A stretch of DNA of 64,000 nucleotides from Manis javanica (taxonomy: Eukaryota; Chordata; Mammalia; Pholidota; Manidae): NCBI RefSeq assembly GCF_040802235.1, contig NC_133166.1, forward strand, positions 114,838,991 through 114,902,990, written 5' to 3'. Made by a program: the position numbers and the translations under genes. Below the pieces are notes generated by a model that had not been told where the DNA came from, ran no database searches, and saw nothing but the letters and a program-made list of their open reading frames with translations. This document shows positions 36,140-45,921 of this stretch, piece after piece. The number at the start of each line of letters is the position of its first letter. Position 1 is the stretch's first letter.

Positions 36140-38312
36140 GAGAGGGCATCTCTCATATTTATTGATCAAATGGTTGTTAACAACAATAAAATTCAGTATA
36201 GGGGGGTCAATGCTCAATGTACAATCATTAATCCATCTCAAGCCTAATTCTCGTCAGTCTCCAATCTTCTGAAGCATAACGAACAAGTTCTTACATGGTG
36301 AACGAATTCTTACAGAGTGAATAAATTCTTACATGGTGAACAGTACAAGGGCAGTCATCACAGAAACTTTCGGTTTTGATCATGCAATATGACCTATAAA
36401 CCATCAGGTCAAATATGAATATTCATTTGATTTTTGTACTTGATTTATATGTTGATCCCACATTTCTCCTATTATTATTATTATTTTTATTTTTAATAAA
36501 ATGCTGAAGTGGTAGGTAGATGCAAGATAAAGGTAGAAAACATAGTTTAGTGCTGTAAGAAGGCAAATGTAGATGATCAGATGATCAGGTGTGTGCCTAT
36601 GGACTAAGTATTAATCCAGGCTAGACAAGGGCAGCAAGACATCCACGGATGCAGAAGTTTTCTCTCAAAGCAGGGGGGGTGAGGTTCTGAGCCTCACCTC
36701 TGTTGATCCCCAAATTCTCACCTGATGGCCCCCCTGCGACTGTGCCTGTCTTAGGTTGTTCCTCCCTTGAGGAATCTTACCCGTCTCTGGCTAACCAGTC
36801 ATCTTCCGGGGCCATACAGGGAAATGTAAAGTTGGTAAGTGAGAGAGAAGCCATATTGTTTGCAAAGGTTAGCTTTTTACTTCTTTGCAGATTTATGCCC
36901 TGTGGCTTCTATGCCCAGCACTTGTCTCGAGGTATCTTTACCACCTGGAGGAATTATGATACTCGGTAAATTCGATATGAGGCACGAATTCTATTTAAAG
37001 TTTGTAATTAGGAAGGAAGAAGAAAAGCTATAGATGTAGCATATGAAGGAAACTTGGGAGGATTGATTATTTCTTTGACATATCTTCTTGTATAGTACCT
37101 TAAGTATGTATAGGTTTTAAACTACTAACTAATTTGCACACACATATTGACATAATAGGAATACGGTGACATAAACAAAGCAAATCTATAATCACCAGCC
37201 ATCTCCAGTGAAGCCAAGAAAACCATTTAGGCACCCTAGGCATTTGTGAAAATTTATCTATGATATGATGGATATTTTCCAACTGTACTTGAACCATCAG
37301 ACAAATTAAAGCAGCCCATTTCTGGGATCTGTTCACATCCCATATGTTCTTTTAACCATAGATAGTCTTTAGTCATGAGATTTTGGGGTGCTACAACTTG
37401 CACCCCTCCCAACTCCTGGTTGAGTTCCAACAGTACAGATCCAGTCAAATTCGTTGTCTCACTGTATGCACATGCCAGCCTAGACATCTCCCTCCTCCTT
37501 CTCATGGCAAGTCCAGGAGATGGTGGGCTGGATGCAGCCACAACCGCAGCATCGTCCGGATCCCTGTGGAGGCTTTTTGATGATCATCCCCCGGCACGAG
37601 TCCTCCAGAGAGTGCTGATGCCGGAAGCTCCTCCTCATATCGTATCTTAGTTCATTTTCTGGGTATCCAAGCTAGGCCTTGATCTTCTGCGTAGAAACAA
37701 ACAGACCCTTTGCCCACACTTTGACATGCCCTCTATACCACTGTGCAGAACTCATTGGAGGTCAGCACACAGTAACTGCTTTTTTTTTTTTTTTTAATTA
37801 AGAGAAAGGAATATTATCAGAAAAGAGTACCTCCATAGCTGATCATCTGACACCCTTTAAGTGATCAACATTAAGGATATTTAAAGCATGCGTTGATCTT
37901 TGATTTACCAATAGTTTTATCCTGTTAAGGAGTAATCCCCCTTTTCTTTCTTTCTTTCTTTTTTTTTTTTAAATTTTTAATCTACACTTACCTGAAGAAT
38001 ACTATGTTTACTATGCTCTCCCCTATATCAGGTCCCCCCTAACAACCACATTACGGTTACTGTCCATCAGCTTAGCAAAATGTTGTAGAGTCACTACTTG
38101 TCCTCTCTGTGTTGTGCAGCCCACCCTCCCCTTTCTCCCTCCCCCCCATGCATGCTAATCTTAATACCCCCCTTCTTCTTCCCCCCCCTTATCCCTCCCT
38201 GCCCACCCATCCTCCCCAGTTCCTTTCCCTTTGGTACCTGTTAGTCCATTTTTGGGTTCTGTAATTCTGCTGCTGTTTTGTTCCTTCAGTTTTTCCTTTG
38301 TTCCTATACTCC
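36140..38312 (-). other. Extended 3' region of the young L1
   Basis: The ordinary L1 3' UTR spans about 37975-38312 and ends at an A-rich tract (plus-strand T/C run 37942-37970). Beyond it come a 146-bp segment, a second tract (T run 37780-37795), a 1640-bp segment, then the terminal poly(A) (T run 36112-36139). An AATAAA on the minus strand (36158-36163) lies about 20 nt before the terminal poly(A). No comparable signal at a proper distance is seen before the first two tracts. The other related L1s at 2969, 29557 and 30979 stop at the ordinary end. Confidence 0.85.
36158..36163 (-). terminator. Polyadenylation signal of the young L1 transcript
   Basis: AATAAA on the minus strand (TTTATT on plus) lies 18-24 nt before the poly(A) start, the usual distance for cleavage. 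Confidence 0.75.
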
Positions 38313-41300
38313 TCAGATGAGTGAAATCATTTGGTATTTCTCTTTCTCCGCTTGGCTTATTTCACTGAGCATAATACTCTCCAGCTCCATCCATGTTGCT
38401 GCAAATGGTTGGATTTTTCCACTTCTTATGGCTGAGTAGTATTCCATTGTGTATATGTACCACGTCTTCTTTATCCATTCATCTACAGATGGACATTTAG
38501 GTTGCTTCCAATTCTTGGCTATTGTAAATAGTGCTGCGATAAACATAGGAGTGCATCTGTCTTTCTCAAACTTGATTGCTGCGTTCTTAGGGTAAATTCC
38601 TAGGAGTGGAATTCCTGGGTCAAATGGTAGGTCTGTTTTGAGCATTTTGATGCACCTCCATACTGCTTTCCACAATGGTTGAACTAATTTACATTCCCAC
38701 CAGCAGTGTAGGAGGGTTCCCCTTTCTCCACAGCCTCGCCAACATTTGTTGTTGTTTGTCTTTTGGATGGCAGCTATCCTTACTGGTGTGAGGTGATACC
38801 TCATTGTAGTTTTAATTTGCATTTCTCTGATAATTAGCGATGTGGAGCATCTTTTCATGTGTCTCTTGGCCATCTGTATTTCTTTTTTGGAGAACTGTCT
38901 GTTCAGTTCCTCTGCCCATTTTTTAATTGGGTTATTTGTTTTTTGTTTGTTGAGGCGTGTGAGCTCTTTATATATTCTGGACGTCAAGCCTTTATCAGAT
39001 CTGTCATTTTCAAATATATTCTCCCATACTGTAGGGTTCCTTTTTGTTCTATTGATGGTGTCTTTCGCTGTACAGAAGCTTTTCAGCTTAATGTAGTCCC
39101 ACTTGCTCATTTTTGCTGTTGTTTTCCTTGCCCGGGGAGATATGTTCAAGAAGAGATCACTCATGTTTATGTCTAAGAGGTTTTTGCCTATGTTTTTTTC
39201 CAAGAGTTTAATGGTTTCGTGACTTACATTCAGGTCTTTGATCCATTTTGAGTTTACCTTTGTATATGGGGTTAGACAATGGTCCAGTTTCATTCTCCTA
39301 CATGTAGCTGTCCAGTTTTGCCAGCACCATCTGTTGAAGAGACTGTCATTTTGCCATTGTATGTCCATGGCTCCTTTATCAAATATTAATTGACCATATA
39401 TGTTTGGGTTAATTTCTGGGGTCTCTAATCTGTTCCACTGGTCTGTGGCTCTGTTCTTGTGCCAGTACCAAATTGTCTTGATTACTATGGCTTTGTAGTA
39501 GAGCTTGAAGTTGGGGAGTGAGATCCCCCCTACTTTATTCTTCTTTTTCAGGATTGCTTTGGCTATTCGGGGTCTTTGGTGTTTCCATATGAATTTTTGA
39601 ATTATTTGTTCCAATTCATTGAAGAATGTTGCTGGTAATTTGAGAGGGATTGCATCAAATTTGTATATTGCTTTCGGCAGGATGGCCATTTTGACGATAT
39701 TAATTCTTCCTAGCCATGAGCATGGGATGAGTTTCCATTTATTAGTGTCCCCTTTAATTTCTCTTAAGAGTGACTTGTAGTTTTCAGAGTATAAGTCTTT
39801 CACTTCCTTGGTTAGGTTTATTCCTAGGTATTTTATTCTTTTTGATGCAATGGTGAATGGAATTGTTTTCCTGATTTCTCTTTCTATTGATTCGTTGTTA
39901 GTGTATAGGAAAGCTACAGATTTCTGTGTGTTGATTTTGTATCCTGCAACTTTGCTGTATTCCGATATCAGTTCTAGTAGTTTTGGAGTGGAGTCTTTAG
40001 GGTTTTTTATGTACAGTATCATATCATCTGCAAATAGTGACAGTTTAACTTCTTCTTTACCAATCTCGATTCCTTGTATTTCTTTGTTTTGTCTGATTGC
40101 CGTGGCTAGGACCTCCAGTACTATGTTAAATAACAGTGGGGAGAGTGGGCATCCCTGTCTGGTTCCCGATCTCAGTGGAAATGCTTTCAGCTTCTCGCTG
40201 TTCAGTATAATGCTGGCTGTGGGTTTATCATATATGGCCTTTATTATGTTGAGGTACTTGCCCTCTATTCCCATTTTGCTGAGAGTTTTTATCATGAATG
40301 GATGTTGAATTTTGTCAAATGCTTTTTCAGCATCTATGGAGATGATCATGTGGTTTTTGTCTTTCTTTTTGTTGATGTGGTGGATGATGTTGATGGATTT
40401 TCGAATGTTGTACCATCCTTGCATCCCTGGGATGAACCCCACTTGGTCATGGTGTATGATCCTTTTGATATACTGTTGAATTCTGTTTGCTAATATTTTA
40501 TTGAGTATTTTTGCATCTACGTTCATCAGGGATATTGGTCTGTAATTTTCTTTTTTGGTGGGGTCTTTGCCTGGTTTTGGTATTAGGGTGATGTTGGCTT
40601 CATAGAATGAGTTTGGGAGTATTCCCTCTTCTTCTATTTTGTGGAACACTTTAAGGAGAATGGGTATTATGTCTTCTCTGTGTGTCTGATAAAATTCCGA
40701 GGTAAATCCGTCCGGCCCCGGGGTTTTGTTCTTGGGTAGTTTTTTGATTACTGTTTCAATTTCTTTGCTTGTAATTGGTTTGTTTAACTTTTGTGTTTCT
40801 TCCTTGGTCAGTCTTGGGAGGTTGTATTTTTCTAGGAAGTTGTCCATTTCTTCTAGGTTTTCCAGCTTGTTGGCATATAGGTTTTCATAGTAGTCTTTAA
40901 TAATTCTTTGTATTTCTGTGGAGTCTGTCGTGATTTTTCCATTCTCATTTCTGATTATGTTGATTTGTGTTGACTCTCTTTTTCTCTTAATAAGTTGGGC
41001 TAGAGGCTTATCTATTTTGTTTATTTTCTCAAAGAACCAGCTCTTGGTTTCGTTGATTTTTGCTATTGTTTTATTCTTCTCAATTTTGTTTATTTCTTCT
41101 CTGATCTTTATTATGTCCCTCCTTCTGCTGACTTTAGGCCTCATTTGTTCTTCTTTTTCCAGTTTTAATAATTGTGATGTTAGACTATTCATTTGGGATT
41201 GTTCTTCCTTCTTCAAGTGTGCCTGGATTGCTATATACTTTCCTCTTAAGACTGCTTTCGCTGCATCCCACAGAAGTTGGGGCTTAGTGTTGTTGTTGTC

Positions 41301-42128
41301 ATTTGTTTCTATATATTCCTTGATCTCTATTTTGATTTGTTCATTGATCCATTGATTATTTAGTAGCATGTTGTTAAGCCTCCATGTGTTTGTGAGCCTT
41401 TTTGTTTTCTTTGTAGAATTTATTTCTACTTTCATACCTTTGTGGTCTGAAAAATTGGTTGGTAGAATTTCAATATTGTGGAATTTACTGAGGCTCTTTT
41501 TGTGAGCTAGTATGTGGTCTATTCTAGAGAATGTTCCATGTGCACTTGAGAAGAATGTATATCCTGTTGCTTTTGGATGTAAAGTTCTATAGATGTCTAT
41601 TAGGTCCATCTGTTCTAGTGTGTTGTTCAGTGCCTGTGTGTCTTTACTTATTTTCTGCCCGGTGGATCTATCCTTTGGGGTGAGTGGTGTGTTGAAGTCT
41701 CCTACAATGAATGCATTGCAGTCTATTTCCCTCTTTAGTTCTGTTAGTATTTGCTTCACATATGCTGGTGCTCCTGTATTGGGTGCATATATATTTAGAA
41801 TGGTTATATCCTCTTGTTGGACTAAGCCCTTTATCATTATGTAGTGGCCTTCTTTATCTCTTGTTACTTTCTTTGTTTTGAAGTCTATTTTGTCTGATAT
41901 TAGTACTGCAACCCCTGCTTTCTTCTCACTGTTGTTTGCCTGAAATATGTTTTTCCATCCCTTGACTTTTAGTCTATGCTTATCTTTGGGTTTAAGGTGA
42001 GTTTCTTGTAAGCAGCATATAGATGGGTCTTGCTTTTTTATCCATTCTATTACTCTATGTCTTTTGATTGGTGCATTAAGTCCATTTACATTTAGGGTGA
42101 CTATTGAAAGATATGTACTTATTGCCAT
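38313..42128 (-). CDS. L1 ORF2p: endonuclease and reverse transcriptase
   Basis: ORF2p nicks genomic DNA and copies L1 RNA at the nick (target-primed reverse transcription). The frame is open for 1271 aa from the first ATG at 42126-42128. It extends 9 codons further upstream only through a TTG, so the ATG with a GCAATGG context was chosen. The usual length is about 1275 aa. The APE-type endonuclease occupies about 1-235 with N13, E42, Y114, D144, N146, D204, D228 and H229 all present. Reverse transcriptase spans about 500-770 with [14 protein letters not shown] and FADD near 700. The CX3CX7HX4C knuckle is at 1129-1146. No inactivating change was seen. Plus-strand frames across it are antisense shadows. 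Confidence 0.97.
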   Translation of the reverse strand: MAISTYLSIVTLNVNGLNAPIKRHRVIEWIKKQDPSICCLQETHLKPKDKHRLKVKGWKNIFQANNSEKKAGVAVLISDKIDFKTKKVTRDKEGHYIMIKGLVQQEDITILNIYAPNTGAPAYVKQILTELKREIDCNAFIVGDFNTPLTPKDRSTGQKISKDTQALNNTLEQMDLIDIYRTLHPKATGYTFFSSAHGTFSRIDHILAHKKSLSKFHNIEILPTNFSDHKGMKVEINSTKKTKRLTNTWRLNNMLLNNQWINEQIKIEIKEYIETNDNNNTKPQLLWDAAKAVLRGKYIAIQAHLKKEEQSQMNSLTSQLLKLEKEEQMRPKVSRRRDIIKIREEINKIEKNKTIAKINETKSWFFEKINKIDKPLAQLIKRKRESTQINIIRNENGKITTDSTEIQRIIKDYYENLYANKLENLEEMDNFLEKYNLPRLTKEETQKLNKPITSKEIETVIKKLPKNKTPGPDGFTSEFYQTHREDIIPILLKVFHKIEEEGILPNSFYEANITLIPKPGKDPTKKENYRPISLMNVDAKILNKILANRIQQYIKRIIHHDQVGFIPGMQGWYNIRKSINIIHHINKKKDKNHMIISIDAEKAFDKIQHPFMIKTLSKMGIEGKYLNIIKAIYDKPTASIILNSEKLKAFPLRSGTRQGCPLSPLLFNIVLEVLATAIRQNKEIQGIEIGKEEVKLSLFADDMILYIKNPKDSTPKLLELISEYSKVAGYKINTQKSVAFLYTNNESIEREIRKTIPFTIASKRIKYLGINLTKEVKDLYSENYKSLLREIKGDTNKWKLIPCSWLGRINIVKMAILPKAIYKFDAIPLKLPATFFNELEQIIQKFIWKHQRPRIAKAILKKKNKVGGISLPNFKLYYKAIVIKTIWYWHKNRATDQWNRLETPEINPNIYGQLIFDKGAMDIQWQNDSLFNRWCWQNWTATCRRMKLDHCLTPYTKVNSKWIKDLNVSHETIKLLEKNIGKNLLDINMSDLFLNISPRARKTTAKMSKWDYIKLKSFCTAKDTINRTKRNPTVWENIFENDRSDKGLTSRIYKELTRLNKQKTNNPIKKWAEELNRQFSKKEIQMAKRHMKRCSTSLIIREMQIKTTMRYHLTPVRIAAIQKTNNNKCWRGCGERGTLLHCWWECKLVQPLWKAVWRCIKMLKTDLPFDPGIPLLGIYPKNAAIKFEKDRCTPMFIAALFTIAKNWKQPKCPSVDEWIKKTWYIYTMEYYSAIRSGKIQPFAATWMELESIMLSEISQAEKEKYQMISLI

Positions 42129-42323
42129 TGCAGGCTTTAGATTCGTGGTTACCAAAGGTTCAAGGTTAGCTTCTTTAGTATCTTACTGCCTAACTTAGCT
42201 CGCTTATTGAGCTGTTATATACACTGTCTGGAGAGTCTTTTCTTCTCTCCCTTCTTATTCCTCCTCCTCCCTTCTTCATATGTTGTGTGTTTTGTTCTGT
42301 GCTCTTTTTAGGGGTGCTCCCAT
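42129..42323 (-). other. L1 inter-ORF spacer
   Basis: The 195-bp gap between the ORF1 stop and the ORF2 ATG is longer than the 63-bp spacer of human L1. ORF2 translation would need reinitiation or another unconventional route, as is known for L1s. Confidence 0.7.
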
Positions 42324-43247
42324 CTAGAGCAGTCCCTGTAGGATGCCCTGTAGAGGTGGTTTGTGGGAAGCAAATTCCCTCAGCTTTTGCTTGTCTGGGA
42401 ATTGTTTGATCCCACCATCATATTTAAATGATAGTCGTGCTGGATACAGTATCCTTGGTTCAAGGCCCTTCTGTTTCATTGCATTAAGTATATCATGCCA
42501 TTCTCTTCTGGCCTGTAGGGTTTCTGTTGAGAAGTCTGATGTTAGCCTGATTGGTTTTCCTTTATAGGTGACCTTTTTCTCTCTAGCTGCCTTTAAAACT
42601 CTTTCCTTGTCCTTGATCCTTGCCATTTTAATTATTATGTGTCTTGGTGTTGTCCTCCTTGGATCCTTTCTGTTGGGGGTTCTGTATAATTCCATGGTCT
42701 GTTCGATTATTTCCTCCCCCAGTTTGGGGAAGTTTTCAGCAATTATTTCTTCAAAGACCCTTTCTATCCCTTTTCCTCTTTCTTCCTCTTCTGGTATCCC
42801 TATAATACGAATGTTTTTCCTTTTGTATTGGTCACATATTTCTCTTAGTGTTGTTTCATTCCTGGAGATCCTTTTATCTCTCTCTATGTCAGCTTCTATA
42901 CGTTCCTGTTCTCTGGCTTCTATTCCTTCAATGGCCTCTTGCATCTTATCCATTCTGCTTATAAATCCTTCCAGGGATTGTTTCACTTCTGTGATCTCTT
43001 TCCTGACATCTGTGATCTCCTTCCGGACTTCATCCCACTGCTCTTGCATTTTTCTCTGCATCTCATCCCACTGCTCTTGCATTTTTCTCTGCATCTCATC
43101 CCATTGCTCTTGCATTTTTTTCTGCATCTCTGTCAGCATGTTCATGATTTTTATTTTGAATTCTTTTTCAGGAGGACTAGTTAGGTCTGTCTCCTTCTCA
43201 GGTGTTGTCTCTGTGATCTTTGTCTGCCTGTAGTTTTGCCTTTTCAT
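42324..43247 (-). CDS. L1 ORF1p: RNA-binding chaperone with expanded coiled coil
   Basis: ORF1p coats L1 RNA as a trimer and is needed for retrotransposition. The frame is 307 aa and starts at an ATG in a good context (ACCATGA). Domains in order are a basic N-terminus (1-35), a coiled coil (about 36-115), an RNA-recognition-like domain (about 143-200, NIRIIGIPEEEE) and a C-terminal domain (about 200-290, with a PRHIIIKMAR start, REKKVTYKGKPIRL, and a YPARLSF end). Within the coiled coil, an 11-residue unit KMQEQWDEMQR occurs three times in tandem at 44-76, followed by a doubled VRKEIT(D/E) heptad at 74-87. Length and layout fit the family (human 338 aa). It appears intact. Confidence 0.96.
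   Translation of the reverse strand: MKRQNYRQTKITETTPEKETDLTSPPEKEFKIKIMNMLTEMQKKMQEQWDEMQRKMQEQWDEMQRKMQEQWDEVRKEITDVRKEITEVKQSLEGFISRMDKMQEAIEGIEAREQERIEADIERDKRISRNETTLREICDQYKRKNIRIIGIPEEEERGKGIERVFEEIIAENFPKLGEEIIEQTMELYRTPNRKDPRRTTPRHIIIKMARIKDKERVLKAAREKKVTYKGKPIRLTSDFSTETLQARREWHDILNAMKQKGLEPRILYPARLSFKYDGGIKQFPDKQKLREFASHKPPLQGILQGLL
43020..43118 (-). repeat. 33-bp tandem triplication inside ORF1
   Basis: Three almost identical 33-bp units, an exact multiple of three, encode the repeated 11-residue block of the coiled coil. They remain in frame. The older L1 in the same window has no such triplication. Confidence 0.95.
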
Positions 43248-43599
43248 GGTGATAGAGATAGTCTGCAGAGCTGGTACAAGTGACCGCTGGAAGAGCTTCC
43301 CTTCTTGTTGGTTTGTAGCCTTTTCCTGGGAGAATAGCGACCTCTAGTGGCTTGTGCTGGGCAGCTGTGCGCAGACAGGGCTTCTGCTTCCTGCCCAGTT
43401 GCTTTGGGGTTTATCTCCACTGTTGCTGTGGGCTTGGCCTGGCTGGGGCTGTTCCTCCAAAATGGTGGAGCCCCGTTAGAGGGGGAGCAGCCAGGAGACT
43501 ATTTATCTCCGTAAGGGGCCTCTGTGCTCCCTGCTGCCCAGGGGGTTAGAGTGCCCAGAGATCCCCAGATTCCCTGCTTCTGGTCTAAGTGACCTGTCC

Positions 43600-44600
43600 T
43601 GCCCCTTTAAGATTTCCAAAAAGCACTCTCCAAACCAAAACAACAACAGCAACAATGAGAGAGGGAACAGAAAGGAAAAAAAAAAGAAAAAACACGCGAT
43701 TTTTTTTTTTTTCCTCAGGTGCCGGTCCCAGGCACCCGCGCACTGGTCCTGCTGCCCTGTCTCCCTAGCACCAGGGTCCCTGTCCTTTCAAGGCTTCCAA
43801 AAAGCACCCACCCACCGGTCCCGCAGGGAAGGAACGCTCAATATTCTTTGTCCTCAGGCACTGGTCCCACGCACCCGCTCACCAGTCCTGCCGCCCTGCC
43901 TCCCTAGCACCGGGGTCCCTGTCCCTTCAAGGCTTCCAAAAAGCACTTGGCAAAAAGAGAGAAAAAAAAGGGGAAAAACGCGCGATTTCTTCCGTCCTCA
44001 GGTGCTGGTCTCAGGCACCCACCCACCGGTCCCACAGGGAAAAATGCGGGATATTCTTTGTCCTCAGGTGCCGGTCCCAGGCACCCGCTCACCAGTCCCG
44101 CCGCCCTGCCTCCCTAGCACCGGGGTCCCTGTCCCTTTTAGGCTTCCAAAAAGCACTCGCAGAAAAGAGAAAAAAAAAAAGGGGAAAAACGCGCGATTTC
44201 CTCTGTCCTCAAGTGCCGGTCTCAGGCACCCGCCCACCGGTCCCGCAGGGAAAAATGGGGGATATTCTTTGTCCTCAGGCGCCGGTCCCAGCCACCCGCT
44301 CACCAGACCCGCCACCGTGCCTCCCTAGCACTGGGGTCCCCGTCCCTTCAAGGCTTCCAAAAAGCGCTTGCCAAAAAGAGAAAAAAAAAAAGGGGAAAAA
44401 CGCGCGACCTCCTCCGTCCTCAGGCACCGGTCTCAGGCACCCGCCCCCAGGTCTCGCAGGGAGAAACGCGGGATATTCTTTGTCCTCCGGCGCTGTTCCC
44501 AGGCACCTCCTCACCGGTCCCGCCACCCTGCCTCCCCAGCAACGGGGGCCCGTCCCTCTAAGGCTTCCAAAAAGCGCTCGCCAAAAAAAAAAACTGCTCC
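43600..44600 (-). repeat. Tandem monomers of the young L1 5' UTR
   Basis: The landmark 'ggcttccaaaaagc' recurs at about 43791, 43930, 44140, 44351 and 44561, with a decayed copy ('gatttccaaaaagc') at 43611. Spacings are about 180, 139, 210, 211 and 210 bp. Each full unit contains two related halves that both begin 'cctcagg(t/c)(g/a)c(c/t)ggt'; one is about 66 bp and the other about 144 bp. The 139-bp unit has lost about 71 bp. Units are CpG-rich (ACGCGCGA, CACCGGTC). The layout resembles the monomer arrays that act as promoters in mouse L1s. Confidence 0.93.
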
Positions 44601-44820
44601 GGTTTCTCTCCACCCGCCGGGAGCCGGGGGGAGGGGCGCTCGGGTCCCGCCGGGCTGGGGCTTGTATCTTACCCACTTCACAAGGCGCTGGGTTCTTGCA
44701 GGTGTGGATGTGGTCTGGATGTTGTCCTGTGTCCTGTGGTCTCTATTTTAGGAAGATTTTTCTTTGTTATATTTTCATAGCTCTATGTGTTTTTGGGAGG
44801 AGATTTCCACTGCTCTCCTC

Positions 44821-44844
44821 ACGCCGCCATCTTGGCTCCCGCCC
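44821..44844 (-). promoter_or_regulatory. L1 5' end with YY1-type site
   Basis: In sense the element starts GGGCGGGAGCCAAGATGGCGG. AAGATGGC is the YY1 core that in human L1 directs accurate initiation, at about the same distance from the 5' end. The older L1 has AAGATGGCAGCG at its own 5' end (45886-45897). Confidence 0.8.
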
Positions 44845-44858
44845 TGTTAATGATTTTT
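44845..44858. repeat. Target-site duplication of the young L1, right copy
   Basis: It is identical to 36103-36116. The older L1 ORF1 sequence continues immediately to its right. Confidence 0.95.
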
Positions 44859-45910
44859 ATTTTGAAATCTCAGGAAGATTCATGAGATCAATTTCATTTG
44901 AATCTTTCTCAGGTGTATTCATAATTTTACTTTGAACCAGGTTCCTTTGATGTTTCATAATTTGTAGTGCCCTCTAGTGCCCAGAAGCTCTACTCTCTGG
45001 AGCTGCTCAGTCCCTGGAGCAATGTTGGGGGTCGCAGGGGAGTGGTGTTGATGCTTGTGGGGAGGAAAGAGCTGTTTCCTGCTTCCTGGCTGCTATGCCT
45101 GTCTCCACTGCCAGAACCAGTGGGCTGAACACACAGGTGTAAGCCTCTATGCTTTGCATTTATAGCTGCTGTAGGTGGGGCTTCCCTCTGGCTGGCATGA
45201 TGCCACAGCAGGTGTTGCTGGTTTGCAAGCCTGAGCCAGGTGCAGGCTAACCGGGAGGAAGACACAGCTGGCTGTGTATCATGGTGGGGGCCTTGGAGCT
45301 GTGTAGCCAGCCAGGGAGATGGAGCACCTGAAGATCATTTAAGCTTCAAACCTGCTGGGCAGAGTGCACCCAGACAATTTTGTCTACCTGTCCTTTCTCC
45401 TGAGCAGTAAGCTCTGTGCAGTCCTTGCCCCTTTAGCTACCCTCTCGCTTTTAGGAAGTCTCTCAGACTGTCCACCCAGATCAGCTGGATATGAATCCCT
45501 GTTTTCCACAAGCAGCTGGAATCTCTGTCTCCCCAGGTATTCCGCCTGTCTTAGCTTTCCAACCGCACTAAATCGCCAGAGCACCATGCAATGTAGGTTC
45601 ATGCTCCCAGAGCAGATCTCCAGGGCCAGGTGTTCAGCAGTGCCAGGCCTCCACTCCCTCCCCACTCTGTTTCTGCCTTCAGTGAGCTGAGGTCAGGGAA
45701 GGGCTTGGGCCCTGCCAGGTCACAGCTTTGGTATGTTACCCTGTTCCGTGAGGTCTGCTCTTTTCTCCAGGTGTATGCAGTCTGGTGCAGCCTTCTTTCC
45801 TGTTGCTTTTTCAGGATTAGTTGTATTAAGTTTTATTTTCATATTATATGTGGTTTTAGGAGGAGATCTGTGTCTCACCTCTCACGCTGCCATCTTTAGT
45901 CCTTTCTATC
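44859..45910 (-). mobile_element. Older full-length L1, 5' portion
   Basis: It contains the first codons of the disrupted ORF1 (ATG at about 44958) and a 5' UTR of about 950 bp reaching the L1 5' end (complement of 'cgctgccatctt' at 45886-45897). The right duplication copy follows at 45911-45921. This 5' UTR is unique sequence with no 210-bp monomers. It shares only short stretches near ORF1 and at the extreme 5' end with the young element. Confidence 0.9.
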
Positions 45911-45921
45911 CTCAGTTACAT
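45911..45921. repeat. Target-site duplication of the older L1, right copy
   Basis: 'ctcagttacat' matches 30968-30978 exactly. Confidence 0.85.

Larger units (their letters stand above)
36117..44844 (-). mobile_element. Young full-length L1, both ORFs intact
   Basis: An 8.73-kb non-LTR retrotransposon lies on the minus strand. In sense order it has a 1597-bp 5' UTR with tandem monomers, ORF1 (307 aa), a 195-bp spacer, ORF2 (1271 aa) and a long 3' region ending in a poly(A) of at least 23 bases. It is bounded by a perfect 14-bp target duplication and sits inside the ORF1 of an older L1. Open frames, an unbroken A tail, an exact duplication and many preserved CpGs in the 5' UTR all point to a recent insertion. 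Mobilisation activity cannot be judged from sequence alone. Confidence 0.97.

Noticed and set aside
39808-41355. Plus-strand frames of 145-166 aa with membrane-like composition
   Set aside because: They are antisense shadows of L1 ORF2.
42129-42155. Nine extra N-terminal codons of ORF2
   Set aside because: The upstream start is TTG. The first ATG at 42128 has a good context and gives the family-standard N-terminus, with the catalytic Asn at 13 (14 in human).
42568-43233. 221-aa plus-strand hydrophobic frame
   Set aside because: It is the exact antisense of L1 ORF1. Its Ser/Leu/Ile-rich content mirrors the charged coiled coil on the real strand.
43600-44600. Regularly spaced repeats considered as a CRISPR-like array or satellite
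   Set aside because: The units are contiguous, 210 bp long and lie between the L1 5' end and ORF1, so they are L1 promoter monomers. CRISPR is not expected in a mammal.
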